Part shown: piece by piece, positions 40,171 to 49,759 of the stretch
How positions within the stretch are numbered: the stretch's first letter is position 1
Layout of the letters: every line of letters starts with the position of its first letter
NCBI GenBank assembly: GCA_017355425.1
Contig: CP070233.1
Coordinates: forward strand, 5,179,501 to 5,243,500
Direction of reading: 5' to 3'
DNA from: Dolichospermum sp. DET69
GTDB lineage: Bacteria; Cyanobacteriota; Cyanobacteriia; Cyanobacteriales; Nostocaceae
Length of the DNA: 64,000 nt
The notes under the pieces: generated by a model
The model's database searches: none
The model's input: the letters and a program-made list of their open reading frames with translations, nothing else
What the model was told of the DNA's origin: nothing
Program-made: the position numbers and the translations under genes

Positions 40171-40367
40171 GGCTGCGACCTAAACACCACGAAGCTGTGC
40201 TAACTCACAGAGCATAATCTTGTCAATAGGACAAACTTTCAGTGGAGGCTAAAGCCTCTGGCTGGCTTTCATCCCTTGCCTAAAGGACAGTTAAGTTTTT
40301 CCGCCACGCTCCAAAACTTAACTTCAAGGGTTTTCAGCCTAGTCTCTTATAAGATTTTAGCTCTAGA

Positions 40368-40673
40368 TTATCCTGTAATAAAATCTATATGTGCAGCTAC
40401 AAGCATTTGTGCTTGTCTTAAAATGTTGCCAAATAAATAAGTAGGAATTTGCCAAGCTACTACTGTCCTTTCTTTAATAACATCCTGGATGCTAATTGAT
40501 ATTAATTCATACTCTGACGGCTCTCCTTCAACTGCACCAGACCAAGTAAAAGCTAATAAGAAATCATCATGTCCTGGTAAAGATGCAACCAAGCACTCTT
40601 CTGGGACTGCGTGGCAATTAATCCCGTGTTCATTTACAAGCGCTACTAATTTCTGAAAATTATTTGAATTCAT
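40368..40673 (-). CDS. Hypothetical protein
   Basis: A 101-aa soluble protein, ATG start. The sequence is well mixed and codon-like (NFQKLVALVNEHGINCHAVP ... GHDDFLLAFTWSGAVEGEPS ... VAWQIPTYLFGNILRQAQML) with no membrane segment and no family I recognise. It stands alone between the TnpB relic and the heme-oxygenase gene. Confidence 0.5.
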   Translation of the reverse strand: MNSNNFQKLVALVNEHGINCHAVPEECLVASLPGHDDFLLAFTWSGAVEGEPSEYELISISIQDVIKERTVVAWQIPTYLFGNILRQAQMLVAAHIDFITG

Positions 40674-40845
40674 TATTTATATATTGCATTGCATTAACAG
40701 CAGCTACTATCAAATTTCTAGGTGACGTGAGTAAAAATTTCCGTGTCTGTTTAAAGTTGGAAGTTTTTACTCCAGTTCATCCAAAAATATGATTACTAAT
40801 ATTACTCGGCATTAGCAATAATGGCTACAGTTATGAATAAAAATT

Positions 40846-40909
40846 TAGGGGTAATCTCCCTCTGGTTGTTTTCATTAACAAAAAAACAATCACAGGGCTG
40901 TTACCCCTA
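40846..40909 (-). terminator. Terminator downstream of heme oxygenase
   Basis: TAGGGGTAA (40846-40854) pairs with TTACCCCTA (40901-40909), extended by an imperfect inner stem around GTTGTTTT/AAAACAAT. On the minus strand it is followed by AATTTTTATTC, so it fits an intrinsic terminator for the gene ending at 40940. Confidence 0.55.
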
Positions 40910-40939
40910 TATATTCTGAGAAAAGTTAATATTTCTCAA

Positions 40940-41656
40940 CTACTCAGCAGTTACCAATTCAGTGCTGCCTTTGGCACGTTTCCGGGTTAAGGTGTTGTAA
41001 ACCATGATACCAATGGCTTTAATTAAGTTACCTTCTAATTCTTGGAACATTTTCATGTTGATTGTAAAAGCAGCATTTGCTTCTTCTGTAATGCGATCGC
41101 CTGTAGTATCATCAATGGGCATAGCATCTAAATTTTGCCGATACTGGGCTTTAAATGCCTTTTCATCGGTAATATCTGCAAACTCATAAAAGGCAGTCCC
41201 TTCACCTTCTCCCAGTTTCATCGCAGTTTGAGCAATACCTTTAAGGATTTGTCCCCCAGATAAGTCACCTAAATAACGGGTATAAGAATGAGCAATTAAT
41301 AATTCTGGTTCGGTAGCGGAAATTTCCCGAATCCGCTTTACATAAGCCGCACCCGCAGCAGATAATTTGATTTCCTCCCGCCAGTTATAACCAAAGTAGT
41401 AATGAAGATCCTGCTCTAAGGTATGCTTACGGTTAAGTTCAGGAAAATAGATTTTACTCAAAATTGGGTGATGCTTGTGTTTCTCCATTTCCTCTTCCAT
41501 AGCTGAGTAAATGAAGTAAAAGTTAGCAACCAACTTGCGGTAAGAGTTTTTTTCCACAACCCCTTTTAAAAAACACTTGACAAAACCTACGTTTTCTGCC
41601 ATAGTGTGTGCTTTCTTTGTACCTATACGTAATTTGCTGGCTAAATTGCTGCTCAT
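40940..41656 (-). CDS. ho1: Heme oxygenase (biliverdin-forming)
   Basis: A 238-aa enzyme that opens heme to biliverdin IXalpha, feeding phycobilin and phytochrome chromophore synthesis. The proximal heme ligand His lies in IGTKKAHTMAENVGF. The distal-helix motif is LLIAHSYTRYLGDLSGGQIL, with the Gly-rich GDLSGG bend. The length matches cyanobacterial HO1. The start is the ATG at 41656 (MSSNLASKLR); the five extra upstream residues are not conserved. It is divergent from glmM, with a terminator after its stop. Confidence 0.94.
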   Translation of the reverse strand: MSSNLASKLRIGTKKAHTMAENVGFVKCFLKGVVEKNSYRKLVANFYFIYSAMEEEMEKHKHHPILSKIYFPELNRKHTLEQDLHYYFGYNWREEIKLSAAGAAYVKRIREISATEPELLIAHSYTRYLGDLSGGQILKGIAQTAMKLGEGEGTAFYEFADITDEKAFKAQYRQNLDAMPIDDTTGDRITEEANAAFTINMKMFQELEGNLIKAIGIMVYNTLTRKRAKGSTELVTAE

Positions 41657-41869
41657 ATTAAAAATTATCAACTGTAAAAAAATTAACTGTTGGCGTTTTT
41701 TGGAGATAATGGTGAAAAAACCCCATTAAAACCTTAGACTAAAACTATTTGATGAGAATTTATATTAAAAATCATTAAGCAATCAGTCTATTTGGCGTTT
41801 CATTAACGTCAACAATAATGGCGGAAGGTGCTATTCTCCTGTGTGATTGTGTGTGGAGTTTCTAAATTT

Positions 41870-43318
41870 ATGGTTTCATCAATGGCTCGGACTCAAGGCT
41901 ATGTTTCAGAATTGGTGACAAGTGTGGAAAATAGTTGGATGTTAAATTCTATCGCACTACCCACCAATGCTTTATTCGGTACAGATGGGATTCGCAGTAA
42001 GGTGGGGGAGTTGCTCAATGCACCTTTGGCTTTACAAGTGGGTTTTTGGGCAGGGATTGTTTTGCGTAGTCATGCTCCTCATTCAGGACCAATTATTCTG
42101 GGACAAGACTCCAGAAACTCCAGTGATATGTTAGCTATGGCTTTAAGTGCTGGGTTAACTGCTGCTGGTGTGGAAGTCTGGTATTTGGGATTATGTCCTA
42201 CTCCTTGCGTAGCCTATCTGGCTAGTATTACTAATGCCATTGGTGGAATCATGATTTCCGCCAGCCACAATCCCCCAGAAGACAACGGAATTAAAATCTT
42301 TGATGGCGATGGTGGTAAGTTACCCAAAGCTCTCCAAGGCGAAATTGAGGCAGGATTACGAGGTCAATTATCCCCAGATTTGCGGACGAATAATTGCGGT
42401 AGACATTATGCCCGGACAGAGTTAATTAAAACCTATAGCCAATCTATTACAACACCGTTAGCATCTGGACTCAATCTCCAGGGGATGAAGATTGTTTTGG
42501 ATTTGGCTTGGGGTGCGGCTGTGGGTTTAGCTCCAGCAGTATTTACGGAAATGGGTGCTGAGGTTATTTGTTTACATAATGAGGCAGATGGCGATCGCAT
42601 TAATGTTAATTGCGGTTCTACACATTTGGATATTCTCCAAGCCGCTGTCAAGGAACATCAAGCCGACATGGGTTTTGCTTTTGATGGTGATGCAGATCGG
42701 GTTTTAGCTGTGGATAATACGGGCAGATCAGTTAATGGTGATTACATTCTTTACCTGTGGGGTCGCCATTTACAACAAAGGCAACAATTACCAGATAATC
42801 TGATAGTTTCCACTGTTATGGCGAATTTAGGCTTTGAAAAGGCTTGGCAACAATTAGGTGGTAAACTAATTCGTACCGCGGTGGGTGATCAATATGTGCA
42901 AGCCGAAATGCGGAAAACTGGGGGGATGTTGGGAGGAGAACAATCAGGACATATCCTTTGTAGTCATTATGCCATGACTGGAGATGGTTTATTAACAGCT
43001 TTACACATTGCGGCTGTGGTAAAGGAGGCTAATCTGTCTCTGGGAGAAATGGTAGATCAAAGTTTCCAAACCTATCCGCAAATATTAAAAAATGTGCGCG
43101 TCTTAGATCGGGAACGACGCTTAGGATGGGAAAGTTGTCAACCTCTCCAACAAGCGATCGCAAAAGCTGAAGTCGCAATGGGTGATCATGGTAGAATCCT
43201 GGTGCGAGCTTCGGGAACAGAACCGGTAATTAGAGTTATGGTAGAAGCAGCAAATGCTGAAATTGTCCACCATTGGACAAATGAATTAGTCTCACAAGTT
43301 GAACAACACCTGGCGTGA
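41870..43318 (+). CDS. glmM: Phosphoglucosamine mutase
   Basis: A 482-aa alpha-phosphohexomutase converting GlcN-6-P to GlcN-1-P for UDP-GlcNAc and peptidoglycan. The N-terminal [12 protein letters not shown] is present. The catalytic phosphoserine loop is [15 protein letters not shown], the metal loop is [14 protein letters not shown], and the sugar-binding motif is [10 protein letters not shown]. The phosphate-binding motif near the end is [14 protein letters not shown]. The start at 41870 follows GGAG (41855-41858) and gives an N-terminal extension of ~30 residues typical of cyanobacterial copies. Confidence 0.93.
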   Translation: MVSSMARTQGYVSELVTSVENSWMLNSIALPTNALFGTDGIRSKVGELLNAPLALQVGFWAGIVLRSHAPHSGPIILGQDSRNSSDMLAMALSAGLTAAGVEVWYLGLCPTPCVAYLASITNAIGGIMISASHNPPEDNGIKIFDGDGGKLPKALQGEIEAGLRGQLSPDLRTNNCGRHYARTELIKTYSQSITTPLASGLNLQGMKIVLDLAWGAAVGLAPAVFTEMGAEVICLHNEADGDRINVNCGSTHLDILQAAVKEHQADMGFAFDGDADRVLAVDNTGRSVNGDYILYLWGRHLQQRQQLPDNLIVSTVMANLGFEKAWQQLGGKLIRTAVGDQYVQAEMRKTGGMLGGEQSGHILCSHYAMTGDGLLTALHIAAVVKEANLSLGEMVDQSFQTYPQILKNVRVLDRERRLGWESCQPLQQAIAKAEVAMGDHGRILVRASGTEPVIRVMVEAANAEIVHHWTNELVSQVEQHLA

Positions 43319-43474
43319 CGTACTCCACACACTCCTAAGAGTGAGACGTGGGACTTCTGCTGTTTGTGTTAAAATTTTGTTGCCAACCGCGACAGTCCGA
43401 TAGGATAATCGGTCTTTTGTGTCATACTGTCACAGTAGAATATAGATGTCTTTTTAGAATACAGGGAATCTTAC

Positions 43475-44113
43475 ATGACTCTTCGTCTTGGTGATACAGT
43501 ACCTAACTTTACTCAAGCCTCCACCCATGGGGAAATTGATTTTTACGCCTGGGCTGGTGATAGCTGGGTGGTACTATTTTCTCATCCTGCTGACTTTACA
43601 CCAGTTTGCACGACCGAACTCGGCACAGTTGCCAAACTCAAACCAGAATTTGACAAACGCAATGTGAAAGCGATCGCATTGAGTGTTGATGATGTAGACT
43701 CTCATAATGGTTGGGTAGGTGATATTGAAGAAACCCAAAGCACCACTCTCAATTACCCAATTTTGGCAGATCCAGATCGTAAGGTTTCTGAACTTTATGA
43801 CATGATTCACCCCAACGCAGCGGCTACTGTTACCGTGCGTTCAGTTTTCGTAATTGACAACAATAAAAAACTCCGTCTAACCTTTACCTATCCTCCCAGC
43901 ACTGGACGCAATTTTGATGAAATTTTGCGCGTCATTGATTCTCTGCAATTAACTGATAATTACAGTGTTGCTACTCCCGCAGACTGGAAAGATGGTGAAG
44001 ATGTGGTGATTGTGCCATCTTTGAAAGATCCTGAAGTCCTCAAAGCTAAGTTTCCTAAAGGTTATGCAGAAATTAAACCTTATTTGCGGATGACTCCTCA
44101 ACCTAACAAGTAA
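43475..44113 (+). CDS. 1-Cys peroxiredoxin (Prx6 type)
   Basis: A 212-aa peroxidase. The active-site HPADFTPVCTTELG holds the peroxidatic Cys (about residue 47). The Prx6-specific C-terminal extension ends DWKDGEDVVIVPSLKDPE and YLRMTPQP. No resolving Cys is seen, as expected for the class. It reduces H2O2, organic and possibly phospholipid hydroperoxides in the cytoplasm. It is a single gene followed by a hairpin at 44127-44153. Confidence 0.93.
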   Translation: MTLRLGDTVPNFTQASTHGEIDFYAWAGDSWVVLFSHPADFTPVCTTELGTVAKLKPEFDKRNVKAIALSVDDVDSHNGWVGDIEETQSTTLNYPILADPDRKVSELYDMIHPNAAATVTVRSVFVIDNNKKLRLTFTYPPSTGRNFDEILRVIDSLQLTDNYSVATPADWKDGEDVVIVPSLKDPEVLKAKFPKGYAEIKPYLRMTPQPNK

Positions 44114-44126
44114 GTTTTCAATGTCG

Positions 44127-44153
44127 GGTGGGTTATGCTGTTGTTAACCCACC
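44127..44153 (+). terminator. Hairpin after the 1-Cys peroxiredoxin gene
   Basis: GGTGGGTTA (44127-44135) pairs with TAACCCACC (44145-44153), loop of 9. It is the same GTGGGTTA palindrome type as upstream of mdh, and there is no T-run. Confidence 0.4.
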
Positions 44154-44239
44154 AGGGGATTGCGGGAAGGCTGGGAGCCGCGTCTCTTTAGAGCGCGGGG
44201 GAAAGCCTACCCGTGCGGTTTTAACCGCTTCCAATATTC

Positions 44240-44509
44240 TCAACCATGATGCGGGTCATTAATATATCTTTCTATAGTATCAGCAGCAACGTTTCCAGCA
44301 GTTGAAAAGAAATAGCTACTAGTCCAAAGTGACGGTAGCTTTTTTAATTCTGGGAACTCTTTTCTTAGATAATTAGATGAGCGTCCTTTAAATGCTTTAA
44401 CTACCTGAAATATTGCATCAGTTGGATGAATCTCTACAAATAAATGAATATGATCTGGCGCAACTTCTAACGCACGAATATTCCAATCTTTTTCAATAGC
44501 TAATAATGA
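44240..44509 (-). pseudogene. TnpA (Y1 HUH transposase) fragment
   Basis: The minus strand reads SLLAIEKDWNIRALEVAPDH, then IHLFVEIHPTDAIFQVVKAF, a GRSSNYLRKEFPEL segment and TIERYINDPHHG before the stop. The HUH motif (HIH) and the catalytic Tyr (TIERYI) are present, so this is the C-terminal ~90 residues of an IS200-type TnpA. The N-terminal ~50 residues are gone and an in-frame stop lies at the junction. Confidence 0.8.
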
Positions 44510-45074
44510 TCATCAATGGAAAGCAGCCAATAAAGTTGTTAACACCGCTGAGGCAATTGTCCAAGAGGATTTAAATGTCACGGCTATGAAGTCCCGTTGC
44601 AAACCCAAAAGGCAGCAAGGACGATTTATGGCTAATGGTCAGGCTGCAAAACGTGGGTTAAATCGCTCTATTTCTGATGCTAGTTGGGGTGAATTATTTT
44701 CTAAAATCGCTTGGTTAGCATTGAAGTCTGGTAAACCAGTATTATCCGTTAATCAATCATTTACTTCTCAAGAATGTTCAGCTTGTCATCATATTAGTCA
44801 AGCTAATAGAAATGGCGAAAAGTTTATTTGTGAAAACTGCGGTCATATTGACCATGCTGATACTCAAGCCTCTCGGACAATTTTACAAAGAGCTAATTTA
44901 AAATTCGTCAGTATAAGACGTAAAAACCTATCGGGGGACTCTCGAAAAGTTACGCTTGTCAGAGATGATTCTGCCAGTAATGGCAAACAGGATCAGGGCA
45001 AGAACCGTACATCTAAGGTAATACCTGAAAAGCGGATATTATTCGAGCAGTTGTCTTTACAATTGTTTGATTAA
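44508..45074 (+). pseudogene. TnpB fragment (C-terminal half)
   Basis: The open frame begins at the junction (DHQWKAANKVVNTAEAIVQE) without a start codon; the first ATG inside is at 44586. The RuvC Glu region (VQEDLNVTAM), the zinc finger (CSACHH ... CENCGH) and the last Asp (DHADTQASRTI) remain, but the first RuvC Asp and the whole N-terminal lobe are missing. It cannot be an active nuclease. The right-end omega-RNA segment is still present. Confidence 0.82.
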
Positions 45075-45190
45075 GAATCCCCGCGTCTTTAGACCGGGGA
45101 GTGTCAACATTACTTGTATTATTGGTGTGGTGATTGAAAGTAGGAATTTTTTTCACGCAGAGGCACAGAGAGTAAGAGTTTGACGGCTAT

Positions 45191-45685
45191 TTAAATCATC
45201 TCAAAGGATAAATTATGACTTTTGAGAAAATCATGGCTGAAATGATCTACCACATTGGTATCACTCAATTCTAAATTGTAGAAATCTGCAAACTCATGAT
45301 CAATATATGGTCCTGCGTGCCAAGTTCCTACCTCTAATTTAATAAAACAATTTCCCGGAATCCGAAAAGCTGCAATTTCTGATAACACAGGTTCATTCAT
45401 ATCATTATTAGGTGGACAAACTGCAATTAACCATTCTTTACCATCCAAAGAACCTAAACATTGAGTGCATTTACTATGACGAGTAATTTGATGAAATTTT
45501 CGGCCATTTTCCTGCAACCGCATAATATAAAAATGGGGAATACCATTTTTTAAATTTAACTGTGCATCTTCTTGATCGAAATTTTCTCCATCTTTACTTG
45601 CATATATCACTTGTCCATAAAGTTGAAAATTTGCTGGTGTAATTAATTGAGACTGCAATTTTTGAATTGTTGGTAATGCACTCAT
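45191..45685 (-). CDS. allA: Ureidoglycolate lyase
   Basis: A 164-aa cupin-type enzyme of purine/allantoin catabolism (ureidoglycolate to glyoxylate plus urea). Motifs visible are TPANFQLYGQVIYA near the start, RHSKCTQCLGSLDGKEWLI, and the metal-site region IKLEVGTWHAGPY with HEFADFYNLEL. The ATG at 45685 has AGGAAAG upstream and is preferred over the ATG at 45718, which overlaps the kinase gene. Immediately downstream of, and probably co-transcribed with, the FHA-kinase gene. The Mo-hydroxylase 20 kb away could feed the same pathway if it is a xanthine dehydrogenase. Confidence 0.85.
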   Translation of the reverse strand: MSALPTIQKLQSQLITPANFQLYGQVIYASKDGENFDQEDAQLNLKNGIPHFYIMRLQENGRKFHQITRHSKCTQCLGSLDGKEWLIAVCPPNNDMNEPVLSEIAAFRIPGNCFIKLEVGTWHAGPYIDHEFADFYNLELSDTNVVDHFSHDFLKSHNLSFEMI

Positions 45686-45708
45686 AACTTCTTTCCTCAA
45701 TATTTTAT

Positions 45709-47052
45709 TTACATACAATCTAACAACGCCTGTTTAAATTCTGCTGCTGTTTGAAAATAAATTTGCGGTTTTTCCTGCAAAGCTAAATCTATCACCTTTG
45801 CTAACTTTTGGGGAATACCTTGATGACGTTGAAGAATAGGAACAGGATTATTTTGCAAAACCGATAACCAAGGATCACCTGTAAAATCACGGGGAAAATA
45901 TCCCGTCAACATATTATACAAACAAGCTGCCGTTGCCCATACATCAATTTCTGGTAATTCATCTTTGAAATTTAGCACCTGTTGACGGGGCATAAATGCA
46001 GGTGTTCCCATCTTTGTCCCTGTTAAAGTTTGTCCACTTAACCCAGCTAAATCAAACGCTTTAGATAAACCATAATCGCCTATTTTTACCACTATCTTAT
46101 CGTTTATTTTACTAATAAAAATATTATTTGGTTTTAAATCTTGATGAACTAAACCCTGACCTTTAGTTATTATGCCATCAACTGATTTAATATCGGGAAT
46201 TTCGACTTCATGGGCATATATTAAACCGTCGAGAACTTGCAAAGTTACATCTACGGCAATATCCACAGGTAAACGCCACCCGGATCTTTGCATTAAGTCC
46301 CAAACATTACCCCCTGAAAAATATTCCATTGTAAAAAAGAAAGTATTTTCCACAAAGCCATAATCTAACAATTGCACAATATGAGGATGTTGTAAAATCT
46401 TGATATTTTCTGTTTCTCTCAAAAACATTTCTATCCCCTGTTTTTGAGTCGCAACCGCAGGTAACATGATCTTAATAGCGATGGATCTCTTAGTTTGGGT
46501 ATGCTTGGCTAAAAATACTTCTCCAAAGTCACCTTTACCTAATGACTTGATTAAATTATAGCCAGATATACTTTGAAGACTGACATTACCACTTTGAGCT
46601 AAATTTAGAAGCTTTTTAGTAATGTTTAAAAATTTTATTTTATCATTTTCTTCTTGAACAGGTAAATCTGGGATTTTGTTTAATTCTTCTTCTACTTGTA
46701 CACCAATCTTAAAAAGAATATCACCCAATTTAATTTCATCACCATCTTGTAAATTATATTCGGGAAAGGTTAATTTTACAGCTTCCTTTGCTAGTTGTTG
46801 TTTTTGTCTTTGTCCAATATTTTTGCCGTTTACAAAAGTACCATTTAAACTTCCTAAATCTCGCACACGAATATCTGGAGGATTAATATCAAGTAAACAG
46901 TGGTAGCGGGAAATAGTCATATCAACCTTATCCGCTATTTGCAGGTTGCAATCATCGTTTCTGCCAACAATACAAGTGCTGCGAGATTCAAAAGTATATT
47001 GTTGTCCAGACAGTTTACCCTGTGTGATGGTAAGTGTAATTTTAGATGGCAT
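45709..47052 (-). CDS. FHA-domain Ser/Thr protein kinase
   Basis: A 447-aa protein. The N-terminal FHA domain (~20-105) has CIVGRNDDCNLQIA, then SRYHCLLDI and RDLGSLNGTFVNG, and binds phospho-Thr. The kinase domain (~170-440) has GKGDFGEV, the catalytic Lys in IAIKIML and a catalytic loop VHQDLKPNNIFI, where HRD reads HQD. The DFG position reads GDYGLSKAF, and APE reads TPAFMPRQQ. The HQD and DYG substitutions are unusual, but Lys, Asp and Asn are kept. No membrane segment is seen. It lies 23 bp upstream of allA. Confidence 0.88.
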   Translation of the reverse strand: MPSKITLTITQGKLSGQQYTFESRSTCIVGRNDDCNLQIADKVDMTISRYHCLLDINPPDIRVRDLGSLNGTFVNGKNIGQRQKQQLAKEAVKLTFPEYNLQDGDEIKLGDILFKIGVQVEEELNKIPDLPVQEENDKIKFLNITKKLLNLAQSGNVSLQSISGYNLIKSLGKGDFGEVFLAKHTQTKRSIAIKIMLPAVATQKQGIEMFLRETENIKILQHPHIVQLLDYGFVENTFFFTMEYFSGGNVWDLMQRSGWRLPVDIAVDVTLQVLDGLIYAHEVEIPDIKSVDGIITKGQGLVHQDLKPNNIFISKINDKIVVKIGDYGLSKAFDLAGLSGQTLTGTKMGTPAFMPRQQVLNFKDELPEIDVWATAACLYNMLTGYFPRDFTGDPWLSVLQNNPVPILQRHQGIPQKLAKVIDLALQEKPQIYFQTAAEFKQALLDCM

Positions 47053-47257
47053 TTTTAATAATTAATAATTTAACTTTTAACTAGTGCTTATGCAAAGTTA
47101 ATTTATATAGCATAACAGATTCATGAATACTTGAGTTTTTACGGAAAATATTTTTTATTATATGCCTAAAAAGCTCTGCGTATGCTCTTGGGAGCTAAAT
47201 AATAAAAAAGGGAGAAGAAAAATATATTCCTTTCCCTAATTTTTAATTCAGTAAAAT

Positions 47258-47518
47258 TTAGATTTTACCAATACTGTGTAGTCCTAAAATAATCCCTGCT
47301 CCTAAAATATGCCCAAAGGAAGCAGTTGCTAGTACCGCAGGTAAACCAAAACCACCAAAAAATTGAGGTGCTGGTAATTCTGGTTTAGCGTTAGGTTGCT
47401 GGATAGTAAATTTACCTACAGCAATCGCAAAAATATTGGCAATAATCATAATTATGCCAATATTAGGACTCCATTCTAGAGATGTGGTAACTGTAGCTAG
47501 TAAGCTTGAAGTCAACAT
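47258..47518 (-). CDS. psaK: Photosystem I reaction centre subunit PsaK
   Basis: An 86-aa thylakoid membrane protein with two hydrophobic helices (IGIIMIIANIFAIAVGKFTI and the C-terminal SFGHILGAGIILGL). Between them is the PsaK-typical loop APQFFGGFGLPAVLAT. It sits at the edge of PSI and binds chlorophyll. ATG 47518. It is a single gene; light-responsive promoter elements were not identified by eye. Confidence 0.92.
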   Translation of the reverse strand: MLTSSLLATVTTSLEWSPNIGIIMIIANIFAIAVGKFTIQQPNAKPELPAPQFFGGFGLPAVLATASFGHILGAGIILGLHSIGKI

Positions 47519-47744
47519 CTAATTTACTCCTGATATGCTTGGATGCTTGACAATATCATCTAAATATTAAGTAATAAAAATCTATATCATTGCTTACTTT
47601 GTAGCTAATTTTAACATTTGTTTTCACTTCACAATAGAAACAGTTGCTGTACTTAATAGAAATTTTTGATCTTTGTTGTCATGGGATGGTATCTGGAAAG
47701 CCTAGTAGTTGCTAAGATAAGAGTAATTATTTCCTGGATTGATC

Positions 47745-48179
47745 ATGTCCTCAACTCTTGATTCCTTACCACCTGCACTAAATAAAATCGTCCACCGCTT
47801 TCAACGTGCTACAGAACCTAAACGACGCTATGAACAGTTAATATGGTATGCTCAAAGGTTACCAGAGTTCCCTGAAACTGCGAAACTTCCAGAAAATAAA
47901 GTTCCGGGTTGTGTTTCTCAGGTGTATGTTACGGCATCATTAGAAGATGATAAAGTCATGTTTCAGGGTGATTCTGATTCCCAATTAACTAAGGGATTGT
48001 TAGCATTATTAATAGAAGGATTAAATGGATCAACACCTACAGAAATAGTCCAACTTACTCCTGATTTTATTCAAGAAACTGGCTTAAATGTGAGTTTGAC
48101 ACCTTCCCGTGCTAATGGGTTTTACAATATTTTCAAAACAATGCAAAAAAAAGCTTTGGAATCTAAATTAGTAAATTAG
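47745..48179 (+). CDS. sufE: SufE cysteine desulfurase activator
   Basis: A 144-aa protein that accepts sulfur from SufS for Fe-S cluster assembly. The active-site Cys is in NKVPGCVSQVYV. Flanking motifs RYEQLIWYAQRLPEF and GLLALLIEGLNGSTP are family-typical, and LTPSRANGFYNIF closes the domain. The ATG at 47745 is preferred over the TTG two codons upstream. It is not clustered with other suf genes here. Confidence 0.93.
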   Translation: MSSTLDSLPPALNKIVHRFQRATEPKRRYEQLIWYAQRLPEFPETAKLPENKVPGCVSQVYVTASLEDDKVMFQGDSDSQLTKGLLALLIEGLNGSTPTEIVQLTPDFIQETGLNVSLTPSRANGFYNIFKTMQKKALESKLVN

Positions 48180-48474
48180 GACTTGGGGAAAAAATAAAGT
48201 TTTTTTAAAGTTTTAGTTGAAGAAGGAGTCACCGAGTCAGTAGCCACCGAGTCAGAATCAATCAGTCGAGGATTCAGACCTGCGACTGATTAAAGACCAC
48301 CAAATCGCAGATTTGGTGGGGGTGCAAAAACGCCGGTTATTCATCCGCCACTCGCACAGAATACCCAACTGAATTCTGACTCCTGAATTCTGTTTGATAA
48401 AGTTTAACTCGTTCCCATACAGAGTATGGGAACGAGATATTATCTATAGCGTTCCGTATCTGGGAATTGATAAA
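48180..48474. repeat. Intergenic repeat cluster (CACCGAGTCAG, CCACCAAATC hairpin, GTTCCCATA palindrome)
   Basis: CACCGAGTCAG occurs twice at 48230-48255. A perfect hairpin CCACCAAATC/GATTTGGTGG lies at 48297-48319. A 12-bp perfect stem CTCGTTCCCATA/TATGGGAACGAG lies at 48408-48436. All are non-coding and shared with other intergenic sites. Confidence 0.75.
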
Positions 48475-48795
48475 TTATGCTCCTTCTGAGCGGTCAATTT
48501 TCTGACCAGGAGAAGATTCATAAAGAGCATCTAACTGTTCCCGCGCATCATCAAGATTAATTGAACGCATGACCAACAGTGGTTCTTTAATCATATTACC
48601 TGCACTATCTAACAATTCAGGATGGGGGACATACTGCTTTCTAGCTGCATAATAACCAAAGCCACCTTGTGATGATTGGTTAGTTGGATAAGTTCGTTCC
48701 CTATCGAAACTGAACATGATCAGATTCCGAATTAAATTACCAACAGCCATGAATGCCAAAACGGTGAAAGCTAAAATATAAAGTAGGTGTAGCAT
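48475..48795 (-). CDS. DUF2973 family protein
   Basis: A 106-aa protein. It starts with a membrane helix, MLHLLYILAFTVLAFMAVGN, followed by LIRNLIMFSFDRER and a soluble tail with VPHPELLDSAGNMIKEPLLV. This matches the cyanobacteria-specific DUF2973 pattern; the function is unknown. It is paired with the DUF2605 gene 244 bp upstream on the same strand, an arrangement I recall as common in cyanobacteria. Confidence 0.8.
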   Translation of the reverse strand: MLHLLYILAFTVLAFMAVGNLIRNLIMFSFDRERTYPTNQSSQGGFGYYAARKQYVPHPELLDSAGNMIKEPLLVMRSINLDDAREQLDALYESSPGQKIDRSEGA

Positions 48796-49038
48796 TAGAT
48801 TTTCCTCCAGAACAGCAAAGGTTCAAATGTTATTTGGTAAAACTTAAAACTCCGCAAAGAAATAATTTACGGTAAAAGAAAATGTAAAATTCTTTACTTG
48901 TGCGCTTATGTTATATGATGCAATCCTTATATTCATATTAAGGTAACATGAGATACATTATTTTTTATGAAAAGAATGTTAAGAATTGTCTAGTATCTTT
49001 ACAATTTTCACTTTATTTAGATTTCGTCAAGGGGGTGA

Positions 49039-49353
49039 TTATTCCTTGGACTGACCTAAACGCATTCCCACACTCCAACATTCTGTAACTAATTGATGCC
49101 AAGGCATTACAGTTGCCATATCAATTCCCACTTCTTGATCAGTTGCGTTGAACAACATCTTTGCCGTGTTGAGTTCATGTTGTGCATCCTTAACTCGCTT
49201 TAGTAAGTTTAGTTGCTCTTGTTCACTCATGAATTGAATTCTCTCATTTTCCAGAATTTGACGATATCGCTCAAACCAATATTGAAAATCGTCTAACAGT
49301 GGTTCTAAGACTGATTTGAGTAAATCAGCATTTGATAGACTCGAGTCCCCCAT
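49039..49353 (-). CDS. DUF2605 family protein
   Basis: A 104-aa soluble helical protein: ADLLKSVLEPLLDDFQYWFE, then RYRQILENERI, SEQEQLNLLKRV and a closing MATVMPWHQLVTECW. It fits the cyanobacterial DUF2605 family. The function is unknown. It is upstream partner of the DUF2973 gene. Confidence 0.8.
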   Translation of the reverse strand: MGDSSLSNADLLKSVLEPLLDDFQYWFERYRQILENERIQFMSEQEQLNLLKRVKDAQHELNTAKMLFNATDQEVGIDMATVMPWHQLVTECWSVGMRLGQSKE

Positions 49354-49759
49354 ATATGAGAAGCATATTTCCTAATTCTTTTTTTATATTAACATTCTTT
49401 ACGACTCTTAACAATCAGTTCAGAATTGCTCACATCAAAAAAGCTTGTAACTTGGTATCTGAAGCACAATTATATAAATTTGGCAATAAGTTTGTAAAGC
49501 TCCTTGGGGGTAAATCTAGATACCTCTGAAGGAATAAATCAGTCAGGAGTCAGGAGCGTCCCGGAGGGATATAGGGACGAAGAACACGAAGGAAGAAGAA
49601 AGAAGGGAGGAAGGAGGACATATTGTTTTTTTGTTTCCTGTCCCATACTCGTAGTTGGGCTAAATTAGGAAAAACTATAGCCAGTGGACTATTATTTAGT
49701 TTGTAAAGATATTTTTTGTCAAGTTTATTTTTATCACTTCGTTAAAAGTTTAACAGCCG
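49354..49759. other. Intergenic region upstream of thrS
   Basis: 406 bp. It includes CAGTCAGGAGTCAGGAG and a purine-rich low-complexity run (49560-49620, GAAGAACACGAAGGAAG type). No gene, T-box or other leader structure was recognised. Confidence 0.4.

Larger units (their letters stand above)
44155..45108. mobile_element. IS605-type element with deleted centre
   Basis: The left end carries hairpins (GCGGGAAGGCTGGG...; CGCGTCTCTTTAGAGCGCG; GTGCGGTTTTAACCGC at 44155-44230). The right end has a hairpin TCCCCG...CGGGGA (45078-45100) and ends GTGTCAAC. Between them lie only the 3' parts of a divergent tnpA (44240-44509, minus) and tnpB (44508-45074, plus), abutting head to head. The central ~1 kb with both gene starts is missing. 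Confidence 0.75.
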
